This document shows, piece after piece, positions 43,288 to 51,904 of a DNA stretch of 64,000 nt. The notes beneath the pieces were generated by a model that did not search any database, was not told the DNA's origin, and saw only the letters and a program-made list of their open reading frames with translations. Position 1 is the first letter of the stretch. Each line of letters opens with the position of its first letter. This stretch comes from Hyphomicrobiales bacterium (GTDB lineage: Bacteria; Pseudomonadota; Alphaproteobacteria; Rhizobiales; Rhizobiaceae), in the NCBI GenBank assembly GCA_900473045.1, contig UCKS01000022.1, positions 60,603 through 124,602 on the forward strand, in the 5' to 3' direction. The translations under genes and the position numbers were made by a program.

Positions 43288-43698
43288 ATGACCATTCGCC
43301 ACATGCCCGTTGCAGCCTTGACCGCTGCCGCTCTCAGCCTGATCGTCATTAGCTCGCCCGCTTTTGCCCAAGGCGCCGCCGAACCGCAGGGCACCCAGCC
43401 GATGCAGGGCACGGCACCCGCCGTCATCAGCGACCAGAAGATCGAAGCCTTCGCCGTCGCCTATCTGCAGGTCGACAAGGTGCGCCAGGATTATGCCGCC
43501 AAGATCGGCGCCGAGAAGGACGCGACGAACAAGCAGAAGCTTCAGAACGAAGCCAACAAGCAGATGATCAATGCGGTTGAAAAGTCACCCGACATGTCGC
43601 TTGACGAATACAAGACCATCATCACGGCTGCGCAGACCAATCCGGATGTCGCCAAGAAGGTGCAGGAAAAGCTCAAGACGAGCGATACCGCCCAATAG
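43288..43698 (+). CDS. exported DUF4168 protein
   Basis: 136-aa protein with a signal peptide (ISSPAFA-Q, cleavage near residue 28), a Gln/Pro/Ala-rich linker and a helical domain (IEAFAVAYLQVDKVRQDY, LQNEANKQMINAVEKSPDMSLDEYKTII) typical of DUF4168. It is likely periplasmic; function unknown. The ribosome site AAGGAAGGA decides the ATG at 43288 over an upstream in-frame codon at 43213. Confidence 0.87.
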   Translation: MTIRHMPVAALTAAALSLIVISSPAFAQGAAEPQGTQPMQGTAPAVISDQKIEAFAVAYLQVDKVRQDYAAKIGAEKDATNKQKLQNEANKQMINAVEKSPDMSLDEYKTIITAAQTNPDVAKKVQEKLKTSDTAQ

Positions 43699-43709
43699 GT
43701 TGGGATGGC

Positions 43710-43736
43710 GGAGCAGGGCAGTTTCGGTCCTGCTCC
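43710..43736 (+). terminator. inverted repeat after the DUF4168 gene
   Basis: 8-bp arms GGAGCAGG/CCTGCTCC with an 11-nt loop, 11 nt past the stop. No T tract, so this may be a Rho-assisted end or an mRNA-stabilising hairpin. Confidence 0.5.
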
Positions 43737-43830
43737 CAACCAATTTCCGTTAGAAAGCACTATAGAAAACCTCGGCTTTGATGCTATGCCTTCGTCTCCC
43801 TGAGACCTCCGCAAAGGCATGCCCACCATC

Positions 43831-44376
43831 ATGAGCTCTTCTCTTCAGCAGGAACTGATCGCTTCCATCCGCAACATCGCGGATTATCCGAAGCCCGGCA
43901 TCATGTTCCGCGATATTACCACGCTGCTCGGCAATCCGCGCGCCTTTCGCAGCGCGATCGATGCGTTGATCCAGCCCTTTGCTGGTACCAAGATCGACAA
44001 GGTTGCAGGCGTCGAAGCGCGCGGTTTCATCATGGGTGGCGCAATGGCGCACCAGATGTCGGCCGGTTTCGTGCCGATCCGCAAGAAGGGCAAACTGCCG
44101 CACGATATCGTCCGCATTGCCTACAGCCTCGAATACGGCGTCGACGAGATGGAAATGCACCGCGACGCCATCAAGCCGGGTGAAAAGGTCGTTCTGGTCG
44201 ATGACCTGATCGCCACCGGCGGTACCGCCGAAGGGGCGACCAAGCTTCTGCAGCAGATGGGTGCGGATATCGTTGCCGCCTGCTTCATCATCGACCTGCC
44301 GGAACTCGGCGGCCGCAAGAAGCTCGAAGCGCTCGGTGTCGAGGTTCGCACGTTGATCGAATTCGACGGCCACTGA
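43831..44376 (+). CDS. apt: adenine phosphoribosyltransferase
   Basis: 181-aa purine salvage enzyme making AMP from adenine and PRPP. Family segments: [27 protein letters not shown] and the PRPP loop [16 protein letters not shown]. The ATG at 43819 (four codons earlier) is an alternative start; neither has a clear ribosome site. It is followed after 17 nt by a membrane protein gene in the same direction, possibly one transcript. Confidence 0.95.
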   Translation: MSSSLQQELIASIRNIADYPKPGIMFRDITTLLGNPRAFRSAIDALIQPFAGTKIDKVAGVEARGFIMGGAMAHQMSAGFVPIRKKGKLPHDIVRIAYSLEYGVDEMEMHRDAIKPGEKVVLVDDLIATGGTAEGATKLLQQMGADIVAACFIIDLPELGGRKKLEALGVEVRTLIEFDGH

Positions 44377-44393
44377 AATACCGGGAAAACAGC

Positions 44394-45506
44394 ATGGTTT
44401 CGATACGCGATGCGCTCAGCTCCGCCGCTGACGAGGGAATCATCACTGCGGCACAGGCGGAAAAGCTGGTGCCGTATCTTCTTACTGCCACGCCGGATAC
44501 GGGCGACGAAAAGCGTTCGGCCCCCAGCCAGGTGCTACTCGCCGATGCGCTCGAGGCCGAAGAAAGCGAACAGCCGCGCTTCGTTCGCGGTTTTCACGAT
44601 ATCCTGATCACCATCGGCGTCATCGTGGCGCTGGTCGGGCTTTGGGGTATCGGCAGCCTGTTCGCGGTCTTCCCAGCGATCGTCATTCTCGCCGAAATCC
44701 TTATCCGCCGCCAGCGTCTGGCGCTTCCGGCTGTGGTGCTGACGGTGGCTCTGGCGCACTGGACCGGTGTGTTTGCCATGCTGGTTATCGACTGGGGCCC
44801 GGAATTCTACGATGGCCTCATGATTGGGCTCGTCGCTCTTCCTATATGGGCTACGGTACTTGTAGCCTTTTACTGGCGCTACCGTGTACCGTTGGCACTC
44901 GCTGCAACTCTTGTCTCCCTCGCGCTGCTAGCAGTAGACATTGTCCTTCTCCTCATGACCAAGGCGACCGGCTCTTTCTACATCTTCTTTGAGTATCCTG
45001 GGCTTTCAGCGTGCGTATTTCTGATCGGTGCGCTCGGCCTATTCACGGCGGCCATGTCCTACGATATCGCCGATCCAACCCGCAAAAGCCGTCAATCCGA
45101 TGTGGCGTTCTGGCTGCATCTGGCAGCGGCTCCGGCACTGCTTTACGCCATGCTGTCGTTCATCTTCCTGCGCAACGTGACAGGAGAATGGTGGGGAGAT
45201 GCCACCTCGCCAGGCGATGCCGCAGCGGTGCTGGCGATCGTCGTGCTGTTCATGATGATCGGCCTGATCATCGACCGGCGCGCCTTCGTCACCTCCGGGC
45301 TGCTGTCGCTCGGTCTGGCGATCTGGACGATCCTGCAGCGGGGTGGTGTGGACTTCAGCGATTATTTTTCGGTCACCGTCCTGGCTGTCGGTGTCGTCGT
45401 GCTGCTGATCGGAATTTTCTGGCAGGTGCTGCGGCGGGCTATCGTTTCTGTCCTGCCCGTCACCATCACGTCACGGCTACACCCGGTCTACCGGGCGAAG
45501 GGCTGA
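44394..45506 (+). CDS. polytopic membrane protein of unknown function
   Basis: 370-aa protein. A cytosolic N-terminal region of about 60 residues (ALSSAADEGIITAAQAEKLVPYLL resembles a short helical SHOCT/DUF2157-like start) is followed by about ten hydrophobic helices from residue 68 to 355 and a basic tail. No transporter motif recognised. It lies 17 nt after apt and ends 12 nt before the stop of the opposing MaoC gene. A conserved membrane protein in Rhizobiaceae by impression only. Confidence 0.8.
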   Translation: MVSIRDALSSAADEGIITAAQAEKLVPYLLTATPDTGDEKRSAPSQVLLADALEAEESEQPRFVRGFHDILITIGVIVALVGLWGIGSLFAVFPAIVILAEILIRRQRLALPAVVLTVALAHWTGVFAMLVIDWGPEFYDGLMIGLVALPIWATVLVAFYWRYRVPLALAATLVSLALLAVDIVLLLMTKATGSFYIFFEYPGLSACVFLIGALGLFTAAMSYDIADPTRKSRQSDVAFWLHLAAAPALLYAMLSFIFLRNVTGEWWGDATSPGDAAAVLAIVVLFMMIGLIIDRRAFVTSGLLSLGLAIWTILQRGGVDFSDYFSVTVLAVGVVVLLIGIFWQVLRRAIVSVLPVTITSRLHPVYRAKG

Positions 45507-45518
45507 CCGGGGGTCTTC

Positions 45519-45986
45519 TCAAGGAAACTCGATGACCTTGCTTTCGAACCGGATGACCGGCTGGCCGTCCTGGTTTTCGCCTTCGCAGAGGATGGTGTTG
45601 ATCCGCCATCCCGGCCGCGATTCCAGAGCCTTTGCCGCGACGAACGTGACCGAGTAGGTGATCGTGTCGCCGGCAAAGACCGGCCGCAGCCAGCGCATGT
45701 CCTTGAAGCCGGGGGAGGGGCCGAGCTTTGGCGCAACGATGCCTTCGGCCGCCAGCCGTTTCATTTCGTCCATCCAGTAGGGTACGAAACATTTCATCCA
45801 GCCGGCGCACGTATGCCAGCCCGAGGCGCAGAGCCCGCCGAACAGCGACTGTTTGGCCAGTTCCGCATCGAGGTGAAAGGGTTGCGGATCGAACTTCTCG
45901 GCGAAATGGATGATGTCCTTCGCCGTGAAGGTCACTTCGCCGATGGTTTCCCGTGTGCCTTCGGGATGAAGGTCCGACAGCTTCAT
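45519..45986 (-). CDS. MaoC-like dehydratase, downstream copy
   Basis: 155-aa single hot-dog-fold hydratase. The active-site segment is KFDPQPFHLD, with Asp and His as the general acid/base pair of R-specific enoyl-CoA hydratases, followed by FGGLCASGWHT. It overlaps its paralog at 45983 by ATGA. The pair may form a heterodimer. The substrate is an acyl-CoA of unknown chain length. Confidence 0.9.
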   Translation of the reverse strand: MKLSDLHPEGTRETIGEVTFTAKDIIHFAEKFDPQPFHLDAELAKQSLFGGLCASGWHTCAGWMKCFVPYWMDEMKRLAAEGIVAPKLGPSPGFKDMRWLRPVFAGDTITYSVTFVAAKALESRPGWRINTILCEGENQDGQPVIRFESKVIEFP

Positions 45987-46453
45987 GGCTTTTCTCCTGC
46001 CACCAGTTCTTCTATCGACCGGCAGCGGATCATGTTGGCATAGTCGCAGATCGCCACGGTCTCGCCGCGCTGGTTGGTGACGACGGCGCGCAGCCGCACG
46101 ATGCCAATCTCGGGCCGCGAGCGCGAGACCCGCGCATCAACGACCGTACAACTGCCCGACAGCGTATCGCCGGCAAGCACCGCCTTCTTCCACTCCATGC
46201 TGTCGACGCCGGGAGAACCTTCCGACGCCGTCTCGCGGATATAACTGTCGCAAAGCATGCGCATCATCATCGCGCTGGTATGCCAGCCCGAAGCGGCAAG
46301 TCCGCCCAGGATGCTGGCCCTGCCGCCGTCTTCAGACAGGTGCATCGGCTGCGGATCGAATTCCGACGCAAAGGCGATGACATCCTCTGCCTTGACCTCG
46401 GCCGGTTTGAAATCGAACCGTTTTCCAACCGGAAAATCCTCAAAGTGAAGCAT
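45983..46453 (-). CDS. MaoC-like dehydratase, upstream copy
   Basis: 156-aa hot-dog hydratase with EFDPQPMHLSEDGG and LGGLAASGWHTSAMMMRML, close to the downstream copy over its whole length, so the two arose by tandem duplication. Start at the ATG at 46453 (MLHFEDFPVGKRF); an upstream in-frame codon at 46486 adds 11 atypical residues. First of the two-gene unit. Confidence 0.88.
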   Translation of the reverse strand: MLHFEDFPVGKRFDFKPAEVKAEDVIAFASEFDPQPMHLSEDGGRASILGGLAASGWHTSAMMMRMLCDSYIRETASEGSPGVDSMEWKKAVLAGDTLSGSCTVVDARVSRSRPEIGIVRLRAVVTNQRGETVAICDYANMIRCRSIEELVAGEKP

Positions 46454-46547
46454 CGGCAATCGTCCTCCAGACGGCTTGTTTAGCATCCACGTCCGTCGTG
46501 GGAAATGGAAACAGTCGAGCGCGGCAATCTGTCTTCGTCGCGCCAGC

Positions 46548-47996
46548 TCACGGCTGGAACGGCAGGTCCTGACCGTTGATCTTCACCTTCTTGTTCTCGT
46601 CGATAACAATGTTCCACATGTCGCGGCCATCGGGCGCCCGCTTGGCAAAGCCCTTGACCATCAGCAGCATGAAGGCGGCCTGGCCGAATTCCGGCACGGT
46701 TGCAGCATTCTGCTGCAGGTAGGAGACCGTCTTGTCGAAATCCTTGGCGTAGAGGGTGATGTCGGTATCCTGGCGGCCCTGCTGCTCGGGATAGACCGTT
46801 GTCGTGCCCGACAGGCTGAAATCGTAGACGGCGGAGCGGGCCGAAACCTCGTCATACTTGATCGTCATGGCACCGCCCGGCAGAAAGATCCGGCCGGCCT
46901 CCGCCGATTGTTCATCGGTCAGCGGCTTGTCGGCGTCGAAATTGGCGCGGTCAACGAGATAGGTGATACCACTGGCCAGATTGAGTTTTTCCAGCGAGAT
47001 GCGGGTGGTCACGGTTTCGGGCAGTGCCGAGAGGAAGGCATCCGGCACCAGGCCCGGCGGCAGCGACGGCTTGTCTATGGTGACGCCGAAGCCGACTTTC
47101 GCATCGTCCTTCAGGCCGTTGGTATCGATGGTGTAACGCAGCGTTTCCGCGCCATACGTGCCGGTCGGCGTGCCGACCTTGAGGTTGGCGACCTCGATCG
47201 ATTCCAAAAGGTTGTCAAACATCGGCAGGTTGGCGCGCACCAGCGACTTCAGTCGCACCTGCTCGGTCGCCAGCAGCTTTTCCTTTTTCACATTGTCGAG
47301 GACGAAGAAAATCAGATCCTGCAGCGGCCGATAGGTGAGCCCGTTGAACGCTACATCTGCTGTCACGCTGCCGGCGGATATATCGATCTTCGTCTTGGTC
47401 GGATCGATGATTGTCTCGGTAAAGCCAGTCATCGCCGTGTTGGACCGGATGTCGATGGTCTGTGGTGTGGCCCGCGTCGTGTTCATCGTCGTTGTCATCG
47501 ACCCGAACCGCGCCTCGACCGATTGCTGCGGCGACGTCGATGTCATGAATATGCCGTCGGCCGACATGTTGGCGGATTTGAAATAGAGCAGATCGGGATC
47601 GACGATGCCTTCGGTACGCATCGCGTCGATCTTGTAGGTGAATTCGGTCTTCTCGGTTCCGGCGGTGAACTGTCCCTTCACATCGAGATCGGCGGCCTGG
47701 GAGAACTGCCAAAGCCCGTCCTCTATCGGCCGGATCAGCGAAAGCAGCGGCTTCAGGCCTGAAATGCTGAAGGTCTTTGGATCAACATCCTTGAGAAGCA
47801 CGGTCGGATCGAAGGTCAGCTCGTAATCGGCGGTCCCGGGCCGAACCTTGATCAGGCCGGACTTTGCCAGGTTTTCCGGCAGGTAGGCGGTAAATTTCTG
47901 TTCAAGTTCCTGAGCGCCTTGATGGCTGATATCTGCGGCCTGCACCGATTGGGTGACGAGGGCGGTTGAAAGCAGAAGGGCAGGAATCAGGCGCAT
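46548..47996 (-). CDS. large exported protein of unknown function
   Basis: 482-aa protein with a signal peptide (ALVTQSVQA-A, residues 1-20) and no membrane helix. The mature part is a long beta-rich repeat-like fold (alternating YELTFDP, FSISGLKPLLSL, LDVKGQFTAG, FTYKIDAM, with many Thr), resembling lipid-binding beta-helical or AsmA/DUF2125-like proteins; I cannot name a family firmly. Start at the ATG at 47996 behind GAGGAG. It probably works in the periplasm or outer membrane. It stands alone, between the MaoC pair and ychF. Confidence 0.72.
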   Translation of the reverse strand: MRLIPALLLSTALVTQSVQAADISHQGAQELEQKFTAYLPENLAKSGLIKVRPGTADYELTFDPTVLLKDVDPKTFSISGLKPLLSLIRPIEDGLWQFSQAADLDVKGQFTAGTEKTEFTYKIDAMRTEGIVDPDLLYFKSANMSADGIFMTSTSPQQSVEARFGSMTTTMNTTRATPQTIDIRSNTAMTGFTETIIDPTKTKIDISAGSVTADVAFNGLTYRPLQDLIFFVLDNVKKEKLLATEQVRLKSLVRANLPMFDNLLESIEVANLKVGTPTGTYGAETLRYTIDTNGLKDDAKVGFGVTIDKPSLPPGLVPDAFLSALPETVTTRISLEKLNLASGITYLVDRANFDADKPLTDEQSAEAGRIFLPGGAMTIKYDEVSARSAVYDFSLSGTTTVYPEQQGRQDTDITLYAKDFDKTVSYLQQNAATVPEFGQAAFMLLMVKGFAKRAPDGRDMWNIVIDENKKVKINGQDLPFQP

Positions 47997-48086
47997 CGAA
48001 AACTCCTCGAGTGATTGCGAGGCAAACATAGAGCCGAACGCTGGAAGGGCAAGCGCCAATGGCCGCCGCAAAACGCCACGGACGAC

Positions 48087-48118
48087 AACGCCGCTCGCTA
48101 AAGTTAACGAACGGCGTT
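48087..48118 (-). terminator. inverted repeat downstream of ychF
   Basis: 11-bp arms (48087-48097 and 48108-48118, one mismatch) around a 10-nt loop, 60 nt past the ychF stop. The T tract on the minus strand is weak; on the plus strand five T follow but no gene runs that way. Confidence 0.5.
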
Positions 48119-48177
48119 TTTCGTCTTGAATTGTTATGAGTCGCACGTACAGCCAGTTTGATTGGCTTGACGCTTCC

Positions 48178-49281
48178 TTAGGTGTTGAAGCGGAAGTGGA
48201 TCACGTCGCCGTCTTGGACGACATATTCCTTGCCTTCGTCGCGTGCCTTGCCAGCTTCCTTGGCACCACTTTCGCCGCCGAAGGCGATATAGTCTTCATA
48301 GGCGATGGTGAAGGCGCGGATGAAGCCGCGTTCGAAATCGGTGTGGATCACGCCGGCTGCAGCGGGTGCCTTGGTGCCGCGCGGAATGGTCCAGGCGCGT
48401 GTTTCCTTGGGGCCGACGGTGAAATAGGTGATCAGGTCGAGCAGCTTGTAGCCGGCACGGATCAACTGGTCGAGGCCGGCCTCATGCAGGCCGAGCGCTT
48501 CCAGGAATTCCTTGGCTTCTTCTTCCGGCAGCTGCGCTACTTCTGATTCGATCGCAGCCGAGATGACCACGGTTTCGGCGCCCTGCGCCTTGGCCATTTC
48601 CTCAACAGCCTTGGTATGGGCGTTACCGGATACTGCATCGGCTTCGGCGACGTTGCAGACGTAGAGAACCGGATGGGCGGTCAGGAGGTTGAGGCCCTGC
48701 AGTACCAGCTTTTCTTCCGCATCCAGCGTCGGCAAAAGCGTGCGCACCGGCTTGCCGTCCTGCAGCAGCTTCAGCGCCGCGTCCATGACCGGCAGGAGGG
48801 CGACGGATTCCTTGTCCTTGGAGGCGGCGCGCTTGCGCGTCTGTTCGGTGCGGCGCTCCAGGCTTTCCAGATCGGCGAGCATCAGCTCGGTCTCGATCGT
48901 CTCGGCATCGCCAACCGGATTGATGCGGCCTTCGACATGGGTGATGTCGTCGTCTTCAAAGCAGCGCAGCACATGCACGGTGGCATCGACTTCGCGGATA
49001 TTGGCGAGGAACTTGTTGCCGAGGCCTTCACCCTTCGATGCGCCACGCACGAGACCGGCGATATCGACGAAGGAGATACGGGTCGGGATCAGTTCCTTGG
49101 ACTTGGCGATATCGGCCAGCTTGCGCATGCGCGGGTCGGGTACGGCCACTTCGCCGGTGTTCGGCTCGATGGTGCAGAACGGATAATTCGCGGCCTGCGC
49201 CTGCGCCGTCTTGGTCAGAGCGTTGAAGAGAGTGGACTTGCCGACATTCGGCAGTCCGACGATACCGCATTTGAAACCCAT
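48178..49281 (-). CDS. ychF: redox-regulated P-loop ATPase YchF (Obg family)
   Basis: 367-aa ribosome-associated ATPase. G1 is GLPNVGKST (residues ~9-17), G3 DIAGLVRGASKGEGLGN, and the G4-equivalent NVAEAD replaces NKxD, which explains ATP preference in this family. A coiled-coil hairpin and a C-terminal TGS domain (LITYFTVGPKETRAW, GDVIHFRFN) complete it. Start at the ATG at 49281 (MGFKCGIVG). In many rhizobia it lies close to pth and rplY; here clpS and an acetyltransferase gene stand between it and pth. Confidence 0.96.
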   Translation of the reverse strand: MGFKCGIVGLPNVGKSTLFNALTKTAQAQAANYPFCTIEPNTGEVAVPDPRMRKLADIAKSKELIPTRISFVDIAGLVRGASKGEGLGNKFLANIREVDATVHVLRCFEDDDITHVEGRINPVGDAETIETELMLADLESLERRTEQTRKRAASKDKESVALLPVMDAALKLLQDGKPVRTLLPTLDAEEKLVLQGLNLLTAHPVLYVCNVAEADAVSGNAHTKAVEEMAKAQGAETVVISAAIESEVAQLPEEEAKEFLEALGLHEAGLDQLIRAGYKLLDLITYFTVGPKETRAWTIPRGTKAPAAAGVIHTDFERGFIRAFTIAYEDYIAFGGESGAKEAGKARDEGKEYVVQDGDVIHFRFNT

Positions 49282-49469
49282 GGTCTTGAAACCTGTCCGA
49301 TCGAATTCTGTTGCAGTGCCTTTTGCGGAAACTTGGGCCGAGGTCAAGCCTCAGACCAATTTTGCAGGCTTTATAGGCCAGATGGCGTCCGGGCGCATCT
49401 TGTTTGACGCCTGCTTGCGATGCACAATAGATCTTTCCTCCACTCCTGTGATCAACGGGCGGATTTCCG

Positions 49470-49781
49470 ATGGCCGAAAACGATACCGGTCTCAAACCCA
49501 AAACAACGACCAAACCGAAGCTGGAACGGCCGAAACTCTACAAGGTCATTCTGGTCAACGACGATTATACGCCGCGCGAATTCGTCATCATGGTTTTGAA
49601 GGCGGTGTTCCACATGAGCGAGGAGACCGGCTACCGGATGATGCTGACAGCACACAAGATGGGGGTCTGCGTCATTGTCGTTTGCGCCCGCGATATTGCC
49701 GAGAGCAAGGCTAAGGAAGCGACGGATCTGGGCAAAGAGGCGGGTTTTCCGCTGATGTTCACGACGGAGCCGGAAGAATAG
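49470..49781 (+). CDS. clpS: ClpS-family N-degron adaptor (ClpS2-like)
   Basis: 103-aa adaptor that delivers N-degron substrates to ClpA. The core is YKVILVNDDYTPREFVIMVLKAVF, with the Asn-Asp-Asp acidic pocket. The second half MMLTAHKMGVCVIVVCARDIAES differs from canonical ClpS (HxHxxG and Y-T-EVAE), which fits the ClpS2 paralog of alphaproteobacteria with altered specificity. N-terminal Lys/Pro-rich tail. It is divergent from ychF; clpA is not in view. Confidence 0.92.
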   Translation: MAENDTGLKPKTTTKPKLERPKLYKVILVNDDYTPREFVIMVLKAVFHMSEETGYRMMLTAHKMGVCVIVVCARDIAESKAKEATDLGKEAGFPLMFTTEPEE

Positions 49782-49800
49782 GTTGGGGTCGTCGGGAGCG

Positions 49801-50262
49801 TCAAATTCGGGGCGGGCGCCTGATCTGAAATCCGGTCTTGTTCTGCGTGAACCCGCATCTCTCATAGAATGCCAGCGTCGCCGGGTCTTTCGATCCGGTC
49901 AGCAGCATGACTTTATAGCAGCCCTGTCGCCACGCGGATGCGAATGCGTGCCGGATCAAGGCTCTCGCGTGCCCGCGCTTCCGGTACTCCGCATGGGTGA
50001 CGACATTCTCGATCAGCGCATAGGGCGTACCGCTACGGGTGAGGTTGGGGATCACCACCAGTGTCACCGACGCGGTCAAGGCTTCGCCCGAGAGACCGAT
50101 CAGTACCGTCATGCCGGGCTGGGCAGTGATCTCGGCGAACCGTTCGGCGGCGATATCCGGCGCAATCTCCGGATCGTCCGCGTTGAGATGGCGGTAGAGC
50201 GCAAGCAGTGCCGGAAGGTCGGCTTGCGTTGCCGGACGGATGCTGAAGTCTTCGCCCGGCAC
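49801..50262 (-). CDS. GNAT-family N-acetyltransferase
   Basis: 153-aa acetyltransferase. Motif A is YRKRGHARALIRHAF (R-x-x-G-x-A), preceded by the strand ENVVTHAEYR and followed by YKVMLLTGSKDPATLAFYERCGF, a standard GNAT motif B. Substrate not predictable. It starts 4 nt after the pth stop and is probably co-transcribed with pth. Confidence 0.88.
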   Translation of the reverse strand: MPGEDFSIRPATQADLPALLALYRHLNADDPEIAPDIAAERFAEITAQPGMTVLIGLSGEALTASVTLVVIPNLTRSGTPYALIENVVTHAEYRKRGHARALIRHAFASAWRQGCYKVMLLTGSKDPATLAFYERCGFTQNKTGFQIRRPPRI

Positions 50263-50266
50263 CGGC

Positions 50267-50983
50267 CTACTCGTCCTTGTTGCCGAACAGCTTTTTCAGC
50301 ATGTCGGCCATTGGCCCGGTCGTCGGCAGGATTTTTGGCTGGGCGCTGTTGCGGGCCTGGCGGATATGCGATTTTCCAGCGGCGGGCTTCGCAGGTGCTG
50401 CTTCCGGCTCCGGTTTACCGCCAGTGGCCAGCGTCAGCTTGTTGAGAAACTGCGAATCGTCTGATTTCACGAGCATACCGGCATTGTCGGCAAGCGCGTC
50501 CAGGAGCGGCTCCAGCCAGAGCTTGTCGGCCTTGGAAAAATCGCCAAGCACGTGATTGTTGACCTTCTCCTTGGAGCCCGGATGGCCGATGCCGAGGCGC
50601 AGGCGGCGGTATTCGCGGCCGCAATGGGCGTCAAGCGACTTGATACCATTATGTCCGCCATGGCCACCGCCGGTCTTGATCCGCGCCTTGCCCTCGATCA
50701 GATCGAGTTCGTCGTAGATCGCCAGAATGTCCTTCGGTTGCAGTTTGTAGAAGCGCATGGCTTCGCCGACCGCTTCACCCGAGAGGTTCATAAACGTCTG
50801 CGGCTTCATCAGGAGCACCCGTTCGCCGCCGATTTCGCCTTCCGAAACCAGCGCCTTGAACTTCTTCGACCAGGGCGAGAAGCTGTGGCGCCGCTGGATC
50901 GCGTCGACGGCCATGAAGCCGATATTGTGGCGGTTGCCGGCATATTCGGCGCCGGGATTACCAAGACCTGCGAAAATCAGCAT
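50267..50983 (-). CDS. pth: peptidyl-tRNA hydrolase
   Basis: 238-aa enzyme that frees tRNA from stalled peptidyl-tRNA. Catalytic elements: [15 protein letters not shown] (catalytic His in NRHN), TFMNLSG and YDELDL (catalytic Asp). The C-terminus carries an alphaproteobacterial extension of about 45 residues rich in Ala/Pro/Lys and ending [14 protein letters not shown]. Start at the ATG at 50983 ([11 protein letters not shown]). In related genomes it follows rplY directly; here 3.5 kb with two signalling genes lies between them. Confidence 0.96.
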   Translation of the reverse strand: MLIFAGLGNPGAEYAGNRHNIGFMAVDAIQRRHSFSPWSKKFKALVSEGEIGGERVLLMKPQTFMNLSGEAVGEAMRFYKLQPKDILAIYDELDLIEGKARIKTGGGHGGHNGIKSLDAHCGREYRRLRLGIGHPGSKEKVNNHVLGDFSKADKLWLEPLLDALADNAGMLVKSDDSQFLNKLTLATGGKPEPEAAPAKPAAGKSHIRQARNSAQPKILPTTGPMADMLKKLFGNKDE

Positions 50984-51144
50984 GGAGATATCTCTAACAG
51001 TCGGACAGAGCTGTCTTGCACCGCGTTGGTGACAGGATGTCAACCGTTTGCGGAGCGCGTGCATTGAATTTCCGGTCCGTCGCGATGTTTGACAGCGTTC
51101 CTTGTATGGCGGGCGTGTCGATGGGGCCGCCGCGATCGGCTGGC

Positions 51145-51876
51145 CTATCGGTTCGAACGTAGTCCGTATTTGGCGAAGATCCGGTCCTGTGTGCCGTCGG
51201 CAATGAGCTTTTCGAGCTGTGCCTGAATCTTTTCCACCATGGCATCCGGCAGGCCGAGGTTGCAGGCAAAACCATAGCGCTTGCCCTCAAGGATAAGCGC
51301 GGGTTCAATCGCCGTGCCCTGATCGCGCATTGCTTCGAACGTCTTTTCAGAGGTTATCATCAAGTCGATGCGCCCGCCGAGCAGCTTCTTCAGTGTCGTT
51401 TCCATGTCGGAAGCGAAATCGATCTTGGGAAAGGCGTGGTTCTGGAGATAGGTGCCGGAAAAATCCCCCCGCTGCGTCCCCACCGTGAAGCGCTTTGCCT
51501 CTTCGATAGTGGCAGGATTGACGCCCGAACTCGTCTTGCGCACCATGATCATGCGATCGATGAGCAGCGGCTCGACCCATTTGAAGCGTTTGTCGCGCTC
51601 ATCATCGTGCCCTGTCGTAAAGACGCAGGTCCAGGGTTCGTTTTCCGCACGGGACAGTGCCCGCGCCCAAGGTAGGATTTCCAGGGCATAGGGGGCGTCG
51701 AGCGCCTTCATTATCAGTTCAGCCTGCTCGACTGCAGCACCGCTGATGAGACCATTTTTGCTGAAATTGTAGGGCGGATATTCCTCCGTCAGCAATTTCA
51801 GTGTTTCGGCATTCGCCGTGCCCGACACAGCCATGCCTGATAGAAGGAGGGCGAGTGCGAAAGCGATCTGTCTCAT
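51145..51876 (-). CDS. periplasmic solute-binding protein (amino-acid/PBPb type)
   Basis: 243-aa exported protein, signal peptide to about residue 23 (GTANA-E). PBPb fold with [38 protein letters not shown] and the closing helix [19 protein letters not shown]. No ABC permease or ATPase gene is adjacent; it sits 28 nt downstream of a HAMP-PAS-GGDEF-EAL protein gene on the same strand, so it may act as a periplasmic ligand sensor for that protein, like other binding proteins paired with GGDEF/EAL receptors. That role is inference. Confidence 0.87.
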   Translation of the reverse strand: MRQIAFALALLLSGMAVSGTANAETLKLLTEEYPPYNFSKNGLISGAAVEQAELIMKALDAPYALEILPWARALSRAENEPWTCVFTTGHDDERDKRFKWVEPLLIDRMIMVRKTSSGVNPATIEEAKRFTVGTQRGDFSGTYLQNHAFPKIDFASDMETTLKKLLGGRIDLMITSEKTFEAMRDQGTAIEPALILEGKRYGFACNLGLPDAMVEKIQAQLEKLIADGTQDRIFAKYGLRSNR

Positions 51877-51904
51877 ACCCGTTCCCCCGTCATCGTGGTT
51901 GTCA

